A stretch of 35,400 bases of DNA from Alteromonadaceae bacterium. GTDB lineage: Bacteria > Pseudomonadota > Gammaproteobacteria > Enterobacterales > Alteromonadaceae. Where the stretch lies: the NCBI GenBank assembly GCA_015487235.1, contig WFQC01000046.1, forward strand, positions 1 through 35,400. Reading direction: 5' to 3'. Made by a program: the position numbers and the translations under genes. Positions 16,474 to 25,900 of the stretch are shown piece after piece; position 1 is the first letter of the stretch, and each line of letters begins with the position of its first letter. The notes below the pieces were generated by a model, which saw nothing but the letters and a program-made list of their open reading frames with translations, did no database searches and was not told where the DNA came from.

Positions 16474-18462
16474 TTATAAGCTATTTACTGTTGCAACTAC
16501 GTTATCAACCGTAAAGCCAAAGTGTTCCATTAATACACCTCCAGGGGCTGATTCACCAAAGGTTGTCATACCAATAACTTTACCCTTAAAGCCAACGTAT
16601 TTTGCCCAAAAGTCAACATGAGCTGCTTCTATTGCGACACGTTTTAATACATTGCTTGGTAAAACTGCTTCTTTGTATTCGGTAGGTTGTGCATCAAAAA
16701 CATTGGTTGATGGCATAGAAACCACACGCACTTTTTTACCTTCTGCGGTTAAGACTTTAGCTGATTCAACGGCTAAAGCAACTTCAGAACCTGTAGCAAT
16801 TAAAATAACCTCAGCAGTACCATCACAATCAAGCAGTACATAACCACCTTTAGCAATATTTTCTACTTGTTCGTTAGTGCGAGCCATAGCAGATAAACCT
16901 TGGCGGCTAAAAATTAATGCACTGGGTGCTTTTTGGTTTTGTATGGCGGCTTTCCATGCTACTGCGGTTTCTGTTGCATCACATGGACGCCAAGTTGTTA
17001 AATTTGGTGTGGTACGTAAATTAGTTAACTGTTCAATAGGTTGATGGGTTGGGCCATCTTCACCTTGACCAATAGAATCATGGGTATAAACAAAAATATT
17101 TTGAATACCCATTAAGGCTGACATACGTACGGCATTACGTGCATACTCCATAAACATCATAAAAGTTGCACCGTAGTTAATAAAACCACCGTGTAACGAA
17201 ATACCATTCATAATGCCGCTCATACCAAATTCACGTACTCCGTAAAAAATATAATTACCGGCAGGATCTTCTTGAATACCTTTAGAACCCGACCATAAAG
17301 TGAGGTTTGAACCTGCTAAATCGGCAGAGCCGCCCATTAATTCAGGTAACAGTGGAGCAAAGGCTTCAATGGTATTTTGTGAGGCTTTACGTGAAGCGAT
17401 ATTTTCAGCTTTTTGCTGACAGGCTTGAATAAATTCATTGGCTTTGTCTTCAAAAGCTTTAGGTAATTCACCGTTAAGTACGCGGCGTTCAAACTCTTCT
17501 GCTAATTCAGGGTAAGCTAATTTATAGACAGCAAATTTTTCTGCCCAGCTTGTTTCTCGTTGTTGACCAATTTCTTTTTGATCCCAAGCTTGGTAAACAT
17601 CTTCAGGAATGTCAAAAGGTGCGTAAGGCCAGTCTAAAAATTCACGTGCTGCAGCAATTTCTTCTTCACCTAGTGGTGCGCCATGACAATCGTGCGTACC
17701 CGCTTTGTTAGGTGAACCAAAACCAATAATAGTTTTACAACAAATAAGTGTTGGTTTGTCGGTGACTGCTTGAGCGGCTTTTATGGCAGCACTGATCGCA
17801 TCACTGTCGTGCCCATCAATACTTATTACATGCCAACCGTAAGCTTCAAAACGCGCGGGTGTATTATCAGTAAACCAACCGTCTACCTCACCATCAATAG
17901 AAATGCCATTGTCATCCCAAAAGGCAATAAGTTTACCTAGTTTTAGCGTGCCAGCTAATGAACAAGCTTCATGCGAAATGCCTTCCATTAAACAACCATC
18001 ACCTAAAAAACAATAGGTAAAATGGTCAACAATTTGATGTTCTTCTCGGTTAAATTGAGCAGCTAAGGTTTTTTCAGCAATGGCCATACCAACGGCATTT
18101 GAAATACCTGCGCCTAACGGGCCTGTAGTGGTTTCAACACCTGGGGTGTAGCCATACTCTGGGTGACCGGGTGTTTTTGAATGTAATTGGCGAAAGTTTT
18201 TCAAATCATCTATTGATAAGTCATAACCGGTTAAATGCAACAATGAATAAATTAACATCGAGCCATGACCGTTTGATAAAATAAAACGATCACGATCAGC
18301 CCAGCTGGGATTAGTGGGATTATGCTTGAGAAAGTCTCGCCATAACACTTCAGCAATATCAGCCATACCTAGCGGAGCACCTGGGTGTCCTGATTTTGCT
18401 TTTTGAACGGCGTCCATACTTAAAACTCGAATGGCATTGGCTAACTTTTTACGCGTGGGCAT
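16474..18462 (-). CDS. tkt: Transketolase
   Basis: 662 residues, matching bacterial transketolase (about 663). Motifs: [17 protein letters not shown] (25-41), the thiamine-diphosphate motif starting [13 protein letters not shown] and ending with [20 protein letters not shown] in the pyrimidine domain, and ATGSEVALA in the C-terminal domain. It moves two-carbon ketol units between pentose, tetrose and triose phosphates, and supplies erythrose-4-phosphate to epd. Ribosome site AGGAG lies before ATG 18462. First gene of the leftward tkt-epd-pgk cluster and divergent from ghrA. Confidence 0.98.
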   Translation of the reverse strand: MPTRKKLANAIRVLSMDAVQKAKSGHPGAPLGMADIAEVLWRDFLKHNPTNPSWADRDRFILSNGHGSMLIYSLLHLTGYDLSIDDLKNFRQLHSKTPGHPEYGYTPGVETTTGPLGAGISNAVGMAIAEKTLAAQFNREEHQIVDHFTYCFLGDGCLMEGISHEACSLAGTLKLGKLIAFWDDNGISIDGEVDGWFTDNTPARFEAYGWHVISIDGHDSDAISAAIKAAQAVTDKPTLICCKTIIGFGSPNKAGTHDCHGAPLGEEEIAAAREFLDWPYAPFDIPEDVYQAWDQKEIGQQRETSWAEKFAVYKLAYPELAEEFERRVLNGELPKAFEDKANEFIQACQQKAENIASRKASQNTIEAFAPLLPELMGGSADLAGSNLTLWSGSKGIQEDPAGNYIFYGVREFGMSGIMNGISLHGGFINYGATFMMFMEYARNAVRMSALMGIQNIFVYTHDSIGQGEDGPTHQPIEQLTNLRTTPNLTTWRPCDATETAVAWKAAIQNQKAPSALIFSRQGLSAMARTNEQVENIAKGGYVLLDCDGTAEVILIATGSEVALAVESAKVLTAEGKKVRVVSMPSTNVFDAQPTEYKEAVLPSNVLKRVAIEAAHVDFWAKYVGFKGKVIGMTTFGESAPGGVLMEHFGFTVDNVVATVNSL

Positions 18463-18605
18463 AACAGCTCCTGAGATAATTAATTTAAGTGAATTTTGCA
18501 GTGTGCGTATTTTCGCCTAGAGTGCCATTGCAAGCAAATATTATTCGCCAATTTGGGTGAATTTTTGTTATAAAAGAAAAATATTTGTCATAACTGTTGT
18601 AAATT

Positions 18606-19529
18606 ATGTCTATTGCCTTACTTATTACCGACCGAGATTTATCTACCTTATATCAAGGTTTGAAAACACAATTACCTGATGTTGATATTCAATGTTGGCC
18701 AGAGATTAAAGTGCCTGAAAACGTTGAATTTGTAGTAGCATGGCGTCAAGAAAAAAATGCATGGCAAGCCTTTAAACAGTTAAAAGTTATTAGTTCGCTA
18801 GGGGCTGGTTGCGATGGCTTGTTATCTGATCCTGATTTACCTAAAAATGTTGCTATAACACGTATTGTTGATGCAGGGTTAGCTGAGCAAATGGCTGAAT
18901 ATGTTTTAGGGGCTATTTTACAAATAAAGTGTCGGTTTCATGACTTTTTTAAATTACAGCAACAAAAAAAGTGGCAAACATTTGAGCGCTTAAAAGGTAA
19001 GAAAGTTACGGTATTAGGTATTGGAGCTATAGGTGATAAAGTAGCCCGTACCCTGCAAGCCAATAACTTTATTGTAAATGGCTGGGCAAAAACAGCCAAA
19101 AAAGACCGTCATTACCCCACTTTTTATGGTAATAGTCAATTAGCTGAGGCAATAAAAGAGGCTGATTTCATTGTGTCTACCTTACCTTTTACCGATGAAA
19201 CTGAAAATTTGCTCAATAAAGCATTTTTTCAACACACAGCAGAAAATGCTTGGTTGATTAATGTGGGTAGAGGACAAGTTGTTGACGAGCAAGATTTACT
19301 TGCTGCACTTGAAAAAAAACAACTAGCGGGTGCTGTTTTAGATGTTTTTCAACAAGAGCCGCTCGCCCCACAGCATCCATTTTGGGCACATGATAAAATT
19401 ATTATAACACCACACATTTCAGCAATAACTGACCAAAGGGCGGTTTTATCACAAATTGTGACTAATTATAAAAACCTACAAGCGGGTAAACCACTCATAA
19501 ATTTAGTAAATATTGATAATGGTTATTGA
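18606..19529 (+). CDS. ghrA: Glyoxylate/hydroxypyruvate reductase A (D-2-hydroxyacid dehydrogenase)
   Basis: 307 residues, close to E. coli GhrA (312). Rossmann motif VLGIGAIGDKVA (about 136-147) and the catalytic triad of the D-isomer-specific 2-hydroxyacid dehydrogenases: Arg222 in NVGRGQ, Glu251 in DVFQQEP, His270 in TPHIS. The N-terminal start ALLITDRD and VVAWRQ are typical of GhrA. It reduces glyoxylate and hydroxypyruvate with NAD(P)H. It is divergent from tkt over 143 bp. No strong ribosome site precedes the ATG. An 11-bp AT-rich hairpin follows the stop. Confidence 0.9.
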   Translation: MSIALLITDRDLSTLYQGLKTQLPDVDIQCWPEIKVPENVEFVVAWRQEKNAWQAFKQLKVISSLGAGCDGLLSDPDLPKNVAITRIVDAGLAEQMAEYVLGAILQIKCRFHDFFKLQQQKKWQTFERLKGKKVTVLGIGAIGDKVARTLQANNFIVNGWAKTAKKDRHYPTFYGNSQLAEAIKEADFIVSTLPFTDETENLLNKAFFQHTAENAWLINVGRGQVVDEQDLLAALEKKQLAGAVLDVFQQEPLAPQHPFWAHDKIIITPHISAITDQRAVLSQIVTNYKNLQAGKPLINLVNIDNGY

Positions 19530-19570
19530 TATTTAAATACTAACCTTTAAAATAACAAGTACTAATTCTG

Positions 19571-19598
19571 TCGTAGAAAATAAATTAATTTTTTACGA
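19571..19598. repeat. AT-rich stem-loop downstream of ghrA
   Basis: TCGTAGAAAAT (19571-19581) and ATTTTTTACGA (19588-19598) pair over 11 positions including one G-T, with a 6-nt loop. No T-run follows; it may be a weak terminator of ghrA. Confidence 0.45.
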
Positions 19599-19661
19599 TA
19601 ATTGATTGAAATACTGTTAATAATCGTATAAATTTTACGCTAATTTATTTTTGTGAGTAGG

Positions 19662-19670
19662 TGCTATAGT
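19662..19670 (+). promoter_or_regulatory. Candidate extended -10 promoter of the 44-codon gene
   Basis: TGCTATAGT is TGn plus a 5/6 match to TATAAT. The expected transcript would begin near 19677 and carry a leader of about 90 nt containing the hairpin at 19725-19756. Confidence 0.45.
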
Positions 19671-19724
19671 TTGTAAAAACTTACTTGATGAAATAAATCG
19701 CTTAATAAAAATAATAACAGCTGA

Positions 19725-19756
19725 GCTTTTATTTAGGTTCATCCTAAAATAAAAGC
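19725..19756 (+). promoter_or_regulatory. 5'-leader hairpin directly before the ribosome site of the small gene
   Basis: GCTTTTATTTAGG (19725-19737) pairs with 19743-19756 over 13 bp, with a single bulged A at 19746 and the loop TTCAT. The stem ends immediately before AGGA (19757-19760), the ribosome site of the ATG at 19768. That position is typical of a translation-controlling or protective leader hairpin. Confidence 0.65.
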
Positions 19757-19767
19757 AGGAAAAAATA

Positions 19768-19902
19768 ATGAATAGGTCATCTTCTAAGGGCTTTAAATTA
19801 ACGACCGTGGTTTTTGCGGTGTTATTTTTAGCAGTTTCGGCCCTGTTTAGTAACTCAAGTATTGCAGATGACATGGATGTGAAAGTAGAGTTAAGCCAAT
19901 AA
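19768..19902 (+). CDS. Small predicted exported peptide, 44 residues, unknown function
   Basis: ATG 19768 follows AGGA by 7 nt. The product starts MNRSSSKGFK, continues with a hydrophobic core (LTTVVFAVLFLAVSALF), then SNSSIA and the acidic tail DDMDVKVELSQ. This is the layout of a Sec signal peptide with a cleavage site after SIA, leaving an 11-residue acidic peptide. Alternatively it stays as a single-span membrane protein with an outward tail. The gene has its own extended -10 candidate, a leader hairpin and an excellent intrinsic terminator, so it looks like a separate transcription unit of about 300 nt. I do not recognise the family. Confidence 0.6.
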   Translation: MNRSSSKGFKLTTVVFAVLFLAVSALFSNSSIADDMDVKVELSQ

Positions 19903-19951
19903 GTGCTATCGCTGTACTCTATAAAAATAACAATAAGGTATGTTGTTTTTC

Positions 19952-19980
19952 AAAGCCTCGTTAGATAACGGGGCTTTTTT
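19952..19980 (+). terminator. Intrinsic terminator of the 44-codon gene
   Basis: AAGCCTCGTT (19953-19962), loop AGAT, AACGGGGCTT (19967-19976): a 10-bp stem with one G-T pair, followed by a T-run to 19980. It is a textbook rho-independent terminator 50 bp after the stop at 19902. Confidence 0.88.
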
Positions 19981-19995
19981 ATGCCGCTAATGCTA

Positions 19996-20086
19996 ATACT
20001 AACTCGAATAAATAACTGATCAACCTTGCTAACCATCATTTTTCCTACGCAAATTTTAGAGCATTTACTTAATAGAATTGGTATAA
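19996..20086. repeat. Palindromic dispersed repeat (MITE/REP-like), long copy
   Basis: The left end ATACTAACTCGAATAAATAA and the right end CATTTACTTAATAGAATTGG-TAT match the two halves of the 48-bp element at 22379-22426 read in reverse, with about 40 extra bases between them. The two ends are also imperfect inverted repeats of each other (about 17 of 23 positions). No coding capacity. Confidence 0.65.
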
Positions 20087-20275
20087 CAGCACTTTCGAGA
20101 CTGTTTTTCGCCGTTGTTTGTTTCATCTATCTGCTTTTTATGGTTAAGTTGAAGAAAGCTTAACCCTTTAAAAAATTACAGCCACTAGGCTCATAATGTC
20201 TTAAATTAGGTATTTTTAGCCGAAGAATAAACTTTTAACTATTTGAAAAATAAAAATAAGTTAATTTTTATTAAA

Positions 20276-20292
20276 AAGTGGTATGACCAGTG
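20276..20292. promoter_or_regulatory. FadR-like operator
   Basis: AAGTGGTATGACCAGTG contains TGGTnnGACCA. Against the E. coli fadB site as I recall it (ATCTGGTACGACCAGAT), 12 of 17 positions agree, including the whole core except one base. It overlaps the -35 region of the candidate promoter for the acyl-CoA dehydrogenase gene. Confidence 0.6.
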
Positions 20293-20310
20293 TAAATATT
20301 TAGCTATACT
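20283..20310 (+). promoter_or_regulatory. Candidate sigma-70 promoter of the acyl-CoA dehydrogenase gene
   Basis: ATGACC (4/6 to TTGACA), a 16-bp spacer, then TATACT (5/6 to TATAAT) at 20305-20310. The leader would be about 140 nt and contain the palindrome at 20339-20353. Confidence 0.4.
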
Positions 20311-20456
20311 CAAGCCATTATAAAGTGTGTTGAGCTTCGCCTAAAATTTAGGCTAAAAGTTTAACAAGACTAAAAATTATTACTAACCTAAATTCTGGTT
20401 ACTAAGTTTAATGAGAGTTTTTTACTCTATTATCATTAATTGTAAGGAATGTGTTT

Positions 20457-22277
20457 ATGCTAAGTTATAAAGCGCCTATCGCTGATATGAAATTTGTTAT
20501 AGAAGATCTGTTTGATTTTTATGGCCATTATCAAAAAACACCAGAGTTTGCAGAAGCTACTCCAGATCTTGTAGAAGCCATTATGCAAGAGTGCGCTAAA
20601 TTTAGTGAAAATGAACTCCTTCCTTTATATCAAAGCGGCGATAAAGAAGGTTGCCGTTGGGAAGATGGTAAGGTATTCACACCAAAAGGTTATAAAGAAG
20701 CATATCAACAATTTGTTGATGGTGGCTGGCCGTCAATGGCGCATGGCGAAGAGTATGGTGGTCAAGGTTTACCGCCTTCTTTAGGCATGATTAATTCAGA
20801 AATGATGGGTACGGCAAACTGGTCGTGGACTATGTATCCGGGCTTAAGCCATGGCGCGATGAATACCATTGCTGCCCATGGTAGTGAAGCGCAAAAGCAG
20901 CTTTATTTGACTAAATTAACAGAAGGTTCATGGACAGGTACCATGTGTTTAACTGAACCTCAGTGTGGTACTGATTTAGGGCAAGTTAAAACTAAAGCGG
21001 TACCAAACGATGACGGTACTTATGATATTAGTGGTACTAAAATATTTATTTCTGCGGGTGAGCATGATTTTACTGAAAATATTATCCACATTGTTTTAGC
21101 GCGTTTACCTAATGCCCCAGAAGGCACGCGCGGCATTTCATTATTTATTGTGCCTAAAATGCAAGTTGATGAACAAGGTAATATTTTAGGAAGCAATAAT
21201 GTTACTTGTGGGTCGATAGAAGATAAAATGGGGATTAAAGCTTCTGCAACGGCAGTGCTTAATTTTGATAATGCCAAAGGGGTATTAATCGGACCAGAAA
21301 ATAAAGGTTTAGAATGTATGTTCACCTTTATGAATACAGCGCGCGTTGGTACGGCATTACAAGGTGTTTGTGCGGCAGAGTTGTCATATCAAAATGCATT
21401 AGCATACGCGAAAGAACGTTTATCAATGCGTTCGTTAACGGGTAAAAAGTTTCCTGAAAAAGTAGCCGACCCTATTATTGTTCATCCTGATGTTCGTCGT
21501 ATGCTGTTAACCCAAAAGGCTTTTGCTGAAGGTGGTCGTGCGATGGTCTATTATGCGGCCAAATTGGTTGATGATATCGAATCGGCAAAAACAGAAGAAG
21601 CGCGTAAAGTTGCTGATGACCGTTTAGGTTTTATCACGCCTATTTTAAAAGCCTTTTTAACAGAAACTGGTTTAGAAAGTGCCAACCTTGGCGTACAGAT
21701 TTTTGGTGGTCATGGCTATATTAAAGAATGGGGTATGGAGCAAATTGTACGTGATGTTCGTATTTCAACCCTATATGAAGGTACTACAGGTATTCAAGCG
21801 CTAGATTTGTTAGGCCGTAAAATACTGTTAACGCGCGGGGCATCACTGAAAGAATTCACCAAAGAAATTTTATCGTTTTGTAAAGATAAAAGTATGCTTT
21901 CTAATAATCCGTTTAAGCGCCAAATGAATAAGTTTGTATGGCCATTAAGTAAGGCTGTTGCTAACTGGCATCAATACACTTTACGTTTAGCGTTAAAAGC
22001 GAAGAAAGATCGTGATGTGGTTGGTTCAGCTTCAGTAGATTATCTCATGTATTCAGGTTACATTGTTATGGCTTACTTTTGGGCGCAGATGGCACAAACA
22101 GCTTACGAAAAGTTAGCCGGAGAAGTGGAAAACCGTGATTTTTATCGCGCGAAAATTAAAACAGCTGAGTTTTACTTCGAACGTTTACTTCCTCGTACTA
22201 AATCATTGGCTAAAACAATGATGGCAGATCCTAAAACCTTAATGCAATTAGATGCTGAATTATTATCCTTTTTATAA
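20457..22277 (+). CDS. Acyl-CoA dehydrogenase, long (about 600-residue) type
   Basis: 606 residues from ATG 20457, chosen because AAGGA lies 8 nt upstream. An in-frame GTG at 20451 is too close to that site. FAD-dependent dehydrogenase core: CLTEPQCGTDLGQVKTKA (substrate/FAD segment), FGGHGYIKEWGMEQIVRDVR, and RISTLYEGTTGIQALDLLGR with the catalytic-base glutamate of YEGTTGIQA. A C-terminal extension of about 130 residues beyond this core marks the large subfamily that includes aryl/short-chain and 3-methylmercaptopropionyl-CoA (DmdC-type) dehydrogenases. It introduces the alpha-beta double bond in an acyl-CoA. Chain-length preference cannot be read here, and a role in DMSP breakdown is only one possibility. 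The FadR-like site suggests fatty-acid control. Single-gene unit with its own terminator. Confidence 0.92.
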   Translation: MLSYKAPIADMKFVIEDLFDFYGHYQKTPEFAEATPDLVEAIMQECAKFSENELLPLYQSGDKEGCRWEDGKVFTPKGYKEAYQQFVDGGWPSMAHGEEYGGQGLPPSLGMINSEMMGTANWSWTMYPGLSHGAMNTIAAHGSEAQKQLYLTKLTEGSWTGTMCLTEPQCGTDLGQVKTKAVPNDDGTYDISGTKIFISAGEHDFTENIIHIVLARLPNAPEGTRGISLFIVPKMQVDEQGNILGSNNVTCGSIEDKMGIKASATAVLNFDNAKGVLIGPENKGLECMFTFMNTARVGTALQGVCAAELSYQNALAYAKERLSMRSLTGKKFPEKVADPIIVHPDVRRMLLTQKAFAEGGRAMVYYAAKLVDDIESAKTEEARKVADDRLGFITPILKAFLTETGLESANLGVQIFGGHGYIKEWGMEQIVRDVRISTLYEGTTGIQALDLLGRKILLTRGASLKEFTKEILSFCKDKSMLSNNPFKRQMNKFVWPLSKAVANWHQYTLRLALKAKKDRDVVGSASVDYLMYSGYIVMAYFWAQMAQTAYEKLAGEVENRDFYRAKIKTAEFYFERLLPRTKSLAKTMMADPKTLMQLDAELLSFL

Positions 22278-22342
22278 TTTAGTGTAAGAGTGGTTGCTCT
22301 TCCAAAGTTTTTGATAGCAAGTTGTTGGAGCTTCATAGTTAG

Positions 22343-22371
22343 AAACCAGTGAGTTATTCACTGGTTTTTTT
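22343..22371 (+). terminator. Intrinsic terminator of the acyl-CoA dehydrogenase gene
   Basis: AAACCAGTGA (22343-22352), loop GTTAT, TCACTGGTTT (22358-22367), with a T-run to 22371. Perfect 10-bp stem 66 bp after the stop. Confidence 0.88.
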
Positions 22372-22378
22372 ATGTTTA

Positions 22379-22426
22379 ATACCAATTCTATTAAGTAAAT
22401 GAGCAGTTATTTATTCGAGTTGGTAT
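22379..22426. repeat. Palindromic dispersed repeat (MITE/REP-like), short copy
   Basis: A 48-bp imperfect palindrome running from ATACCAATTCTATTAAGTAA to TTATTTATTCGAGTTGGTAT. Its reverse complement matches both ends of the 91-bp element at 19996-20086. It lies directly behind the dehydrogenase terminator. Confidence 0.7.
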
Positions 22427-22444
22427 AAAATACAAAAAGCTTGG

Positions 22445-22648
22445 CTAACTTATAAAATAAGGTAATGCGATTAAAGCACAGCCCACAATAATTAACCAAA
22501 TTAGATTCGGCATAAAATAAGGAAAGGTGAATAAGGCAATGCCGGTAAATAATGGTACAACAGCACGCTGCTTGCGACCATAGCTAAAAAAGCCAATACC
22601 TATGCCAGCAAACAATACACTCCACAACATTAAACCTGTATCAGCCAT
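22445..22648 (-). CDS. Small integral membrane protein, conserved-type, unknown function
   Basis: 67 residues, almost entirely hydrophobic: helices around 5-22 (LMLWSVLFAGIGIGFFSYG), 28-46 and 48-66, separated by the basic turn GRKQRA. Ribosome site AAAGGT lies 8 nt before ATG 22648. Short proteins of this layout occur in Alteromonadales and are sometimes labelled amino-acid transport protein, but I see no support for that function. It stands alone between the repeat at 22379-22426 and the rne terminator region. The spacer 22649-22826 has no other gene. Confidence 0.7.
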   Translation of the reverse strand: MADTGLMLWSVLFAGIGIGFFSYGRKQRAVVPLFTGIALFTFPYFMPNLIWLIIVGCALIALPYFIS

Positions 22649-22826
22649 GTTAATTACCTTTTATATAATACCATTAATCAGTATAAGAAAATGATCGTTT
22701 AGCGCAGATGAGCACTTCTTTATGCTGAATGCTCTAACTATTTAACCAGAGCTTGGCTTAGCAAATATTTCTCTCAGTAGCTATTTTTACTTACTTTGCT
22801 GGTAAATGCTATGTGTTAACGCATAA

Positions 22827-22859
22827 AAAAGCCAGTCATTAGTTATTAGACTGGCTTTT
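22827..22859 (-). terminator. rne: Intrinsic terminator of rne
   Basis: AAAAGCCAGTC (22827-22837) pairs with GACTGGCTTTT (22849-22859). On the minus strand the stem is followed by a run of T, ending the rne transcript about 45 bp after its stop. Confidence 0.85.
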
Positions 22860-22900
22860 AGATTACGATAATAGTATTTTACTTGCTATGATCAAGCGTT

Positions 22901-25900
22901 TTATTCACCTGTAGCTTTGGTAGCTTGCGCTGAACTTTGGCTGGTAATATCAGCAACCATGGCTGAACGACCGCTGGTGGTAAGATCGTTACGATCTTCT
23001 ATGGCTATTGCAGCTGTAGGTATTTCACCACTGCTCTCAATAGTTTGCGGCTTTGTCATTGGAGCTGAGGCTTTACCTTTTACTTGGCGCAGCGTTGCTG
23101 TTTTTACTGTGATGTTATCGATAGTATCTGTTGTAGTGACTACGGCATTTTCTGTTACCGTTTTTTCAGTTACGGCAGCTACAGGGCTTTCAGCTACTGT
23201 GTCAGTATCGTCAACCTTTTCCACAGTTATTGACGGCTCAGTTACTGTATTTTCAACTTTGTTTGTGCTTGTTTCTGCTTCACCATTATCTACTGCATTA
23301 TTACTTTCAGTGTTACTTTCTTCGCTATTGCTAGCTGTACTGCCTTGAGCCGGTGCTGTTTCTACAGCGATAGCTTCAGGCTCGGCATTAACCATTTCAG
23401 TTTGTGCATTGCTTTTCGCTTCAGTAACAGTGTCGAGCTCACTTTTTTCCTCAGCAACTTCATCAGCTTGTGCAACAACTTCTTCACTAACCGTTTTTTG
23501 TGCAACCTTTGTTTCTGTACTTGCTTCAATAAAATCAACTTGTTCTGTTATTGACGCTGTATTATCTATTGGGGTTGAAGTTTGTTCGCTTACTGCATTT
23601 GTATCAGCCTTATCTTCAATTTGCTCTGTTACGGCTGTTGCTTCAGTTGCTGTAGTGTTAATAGGTTCAACAAAAGGTAAGTCTTGTTGTACTTCATTAC
23701 GCTGAGCAGCGGTATTTGCTTGCGCTTTTTCTGGTGTTTCGTCACTTTCTACCGTGTTAGTTGCTACTTCTGTTGTTGCTGTTGTTATCGTGTCATCACT
23801 TGCTTCACTGTGAGGATAACGTACTTCAATAGGATCTTCGCTAACAGCCTTATCAAAAACATCTTCAATTGGTGTTGATGTTTGGTTTTCTTGGCGACGA
23901 CGACGTTGGCCATGCGAGCGAAGGTGACGAGGAGAGCGACGATTTCTTGAACGCTCTTCTTTTACTTCTTTTTCTTTGACAACCTCTGTTGTTTTAACGT
24001 TTTCACCTGTTGTTTTTTCTTGTACTAAGGTTTGTTTTTCTGCGCTCTCATTGTGAGTTATCGGTTCAACAACGACAGTACTTACTTCTGTTGTAATAAC
24101 CGTTTCAACAACCTCAGTCACAACAGGTTCTATTACACTAGGTTCTACGGCAACTGAGGCTACCTCTGTCGCTTTAACGGTATTGTTTGCTTGTACACGC
24201 ACACTTTTTCGCTTATTGCGACGTTGTCTGCGCTCCGCAATTTTTTGCTCTTTAGGCTCTTTTGTTGGCGTTGTACCACTCTCGTTACGACGAATAGGCT
24301 TTTTATTACGAGTGTCTTTTACGTCTTTATCGCGTGTTGGGCGAGCTTCACTACGGTTATCGCTATTACGCTCATTTGGGCGCTTGTTACGAGTATTCTG
24401 ACGACGTTGTTGATTATTCTTACGTGGTCGACGGTTATTTTGTTCACGTTCTTTATTTTTTTGCGGTTCAGGTTTTGGCTCGACAACCTCTTCGCTCATA
24501 AACAGTGATTTGAACCAAGCAAAGAAACCACCACTGGCTTTTTTCGTCGGCGTTGCTACCGCTTTTGTTGGTTTGTTTGCTGTTTTTTGCTCACTTGGCG
24601 CTGGTGGTTTAGGCGCGCTCATGCCTTGCAACGCAGGTTCATCGCGCTTGCTTGCATTGGTGTCAAACTTAGGCATAACAGCTTGTTCTGTTTCTGCCTG
24701 TGTTATAGGCATGTCATAGCTTGCTTCGGCAATGCTTTCATCTTTACGTACACGGATCACTTCATATTGCGGTGTATCCATATGTGGGTTAGGTATAATA
24801 AGCACTTTAACACCATGTTGTTTTTCAATATGAAAAACAGAACGACGTTTCTCGTTTAATAAATAAGTCGCAACAGGCACAGGTACTTGTGCTTGAATGT
24901 GTAAGGTGTTTTCTTTAATGGCTTCTTCTTCCATTAAACGTAAAATTGATAAAGCTAAAGATTCAACACTACGTACATGGCCAGTACCATTACAACGCGG
25001 GCAAACGCCTTGACTAGTTTCGCCAATGGATGGACGTAAACGCTGGCGTGACATTTCCATTAAACCAAAACGAGAAATACGGCCTAATTGAATACGCGCA
25101 CGATCAGGACGAACGGCTTCACGCATACGATTTTCAACTTCACGTTGATGACGAACAGGGGTCATATCAATAAAGTCAATGACAACGAGCCCACCTAAAT
25201 CGCGTAAGCGTAATTGACGTGCTATTTCATCGGCAGCTTCTAAATTGGTATTAAAGGCTGTTTCTTCTATATCACCACCTTTCGTTGCTTTTGCCGAGTT
25301 AATATCAATAGAAGTTAGCGCTTCAGTTGGATCGATAACAATAGAGCCACCTGAAGGTAAACGTACTTCGCGCTGAAAAGCCGTTTCTATTTGTGATTCA
25401 ACTTGGTAATGCGTAAAGAGTGGCGCGTCGTTAGTGTAAAGCTTAACCTTATTAATAAAGTCTGGACGTACTAATTCGATATGCTTTTTAACACTGTCAT
25501 AAATTTTAGGACGGTCGACTAATATTTCACCAATATCACGGCGTAAATAATCACGAATAGCGCGAATAATTACGTTACTTTCTTGGTGAATTAAAAAGGG
25601 TGCAGAACGACCTGCAGCAGCGTCAGCTATAGCATTCCAATGATGAACTAATACGCTTAAATCCCATTCTAATTCTTCATAAGATTTACCGACACCTGCG
25701 GTGCGAACAATTAAGCCCATGCCTTGTGGTAAATCAAGTTTGCTTAATGATGCTTTTAATTCGGTGCGTTCATCACCTTCAATACGACGAGAAATACCAC
25801 CTGCTCTTGGATTATTAGGCATCAAGACTAAGTAGCTGCCAGCTAAACTAATAAAGGTGGTTAGTGCCGCACCTTTTTGGCCACGCTCTTCTTTGTCTAT

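Larger units (their letters stand above)
20087..20456. other. Non-coding region upstream of the acyl-CoA dehydrogenase gene
   Basis: 370 bp without a credible gene. It holds a 7-bp inverted repeat (20142-20148 with 20159-20165, GGTTAAG/CTTAACC), a FadR-like palindrome with an overlapping promoter, a palindrome at 20339-20353 (GCCTAAA-A-TTTAGGC), and the ribosome site AAGGA at 20444-20448. Confidence 0.6.

Noticed and set aside
19635-19874. 79-codon minus-strand frame
   Set aside because: It is antisense to the 44-codon gene, which has a ribosome site, signal-peptide-like start and terminator in its favour.
20451-20456. GTG 20451 as start of the acyl-CoA dehydrogenase
   Set aside because: It lies only 2 nt after the AAGGA ribosome site; ATG 20457 has proper 8-nt spacing.
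22665-22730. Possible third copy of the palindromic repeat (ATACCATTAATCAGTAT)
   Set aside because: Only a few end bases resemble the element; too little identity to claim.
22917-24859. Several plus-strand reading frames of 64-143 codons opposite the 3' half of rne
   Set aside because: They mirror the low-complexity, Thr/Val/Glu- and Arg-rich codons of the RNase E scaffold domain and have no ribosome sites or recognisable domains.
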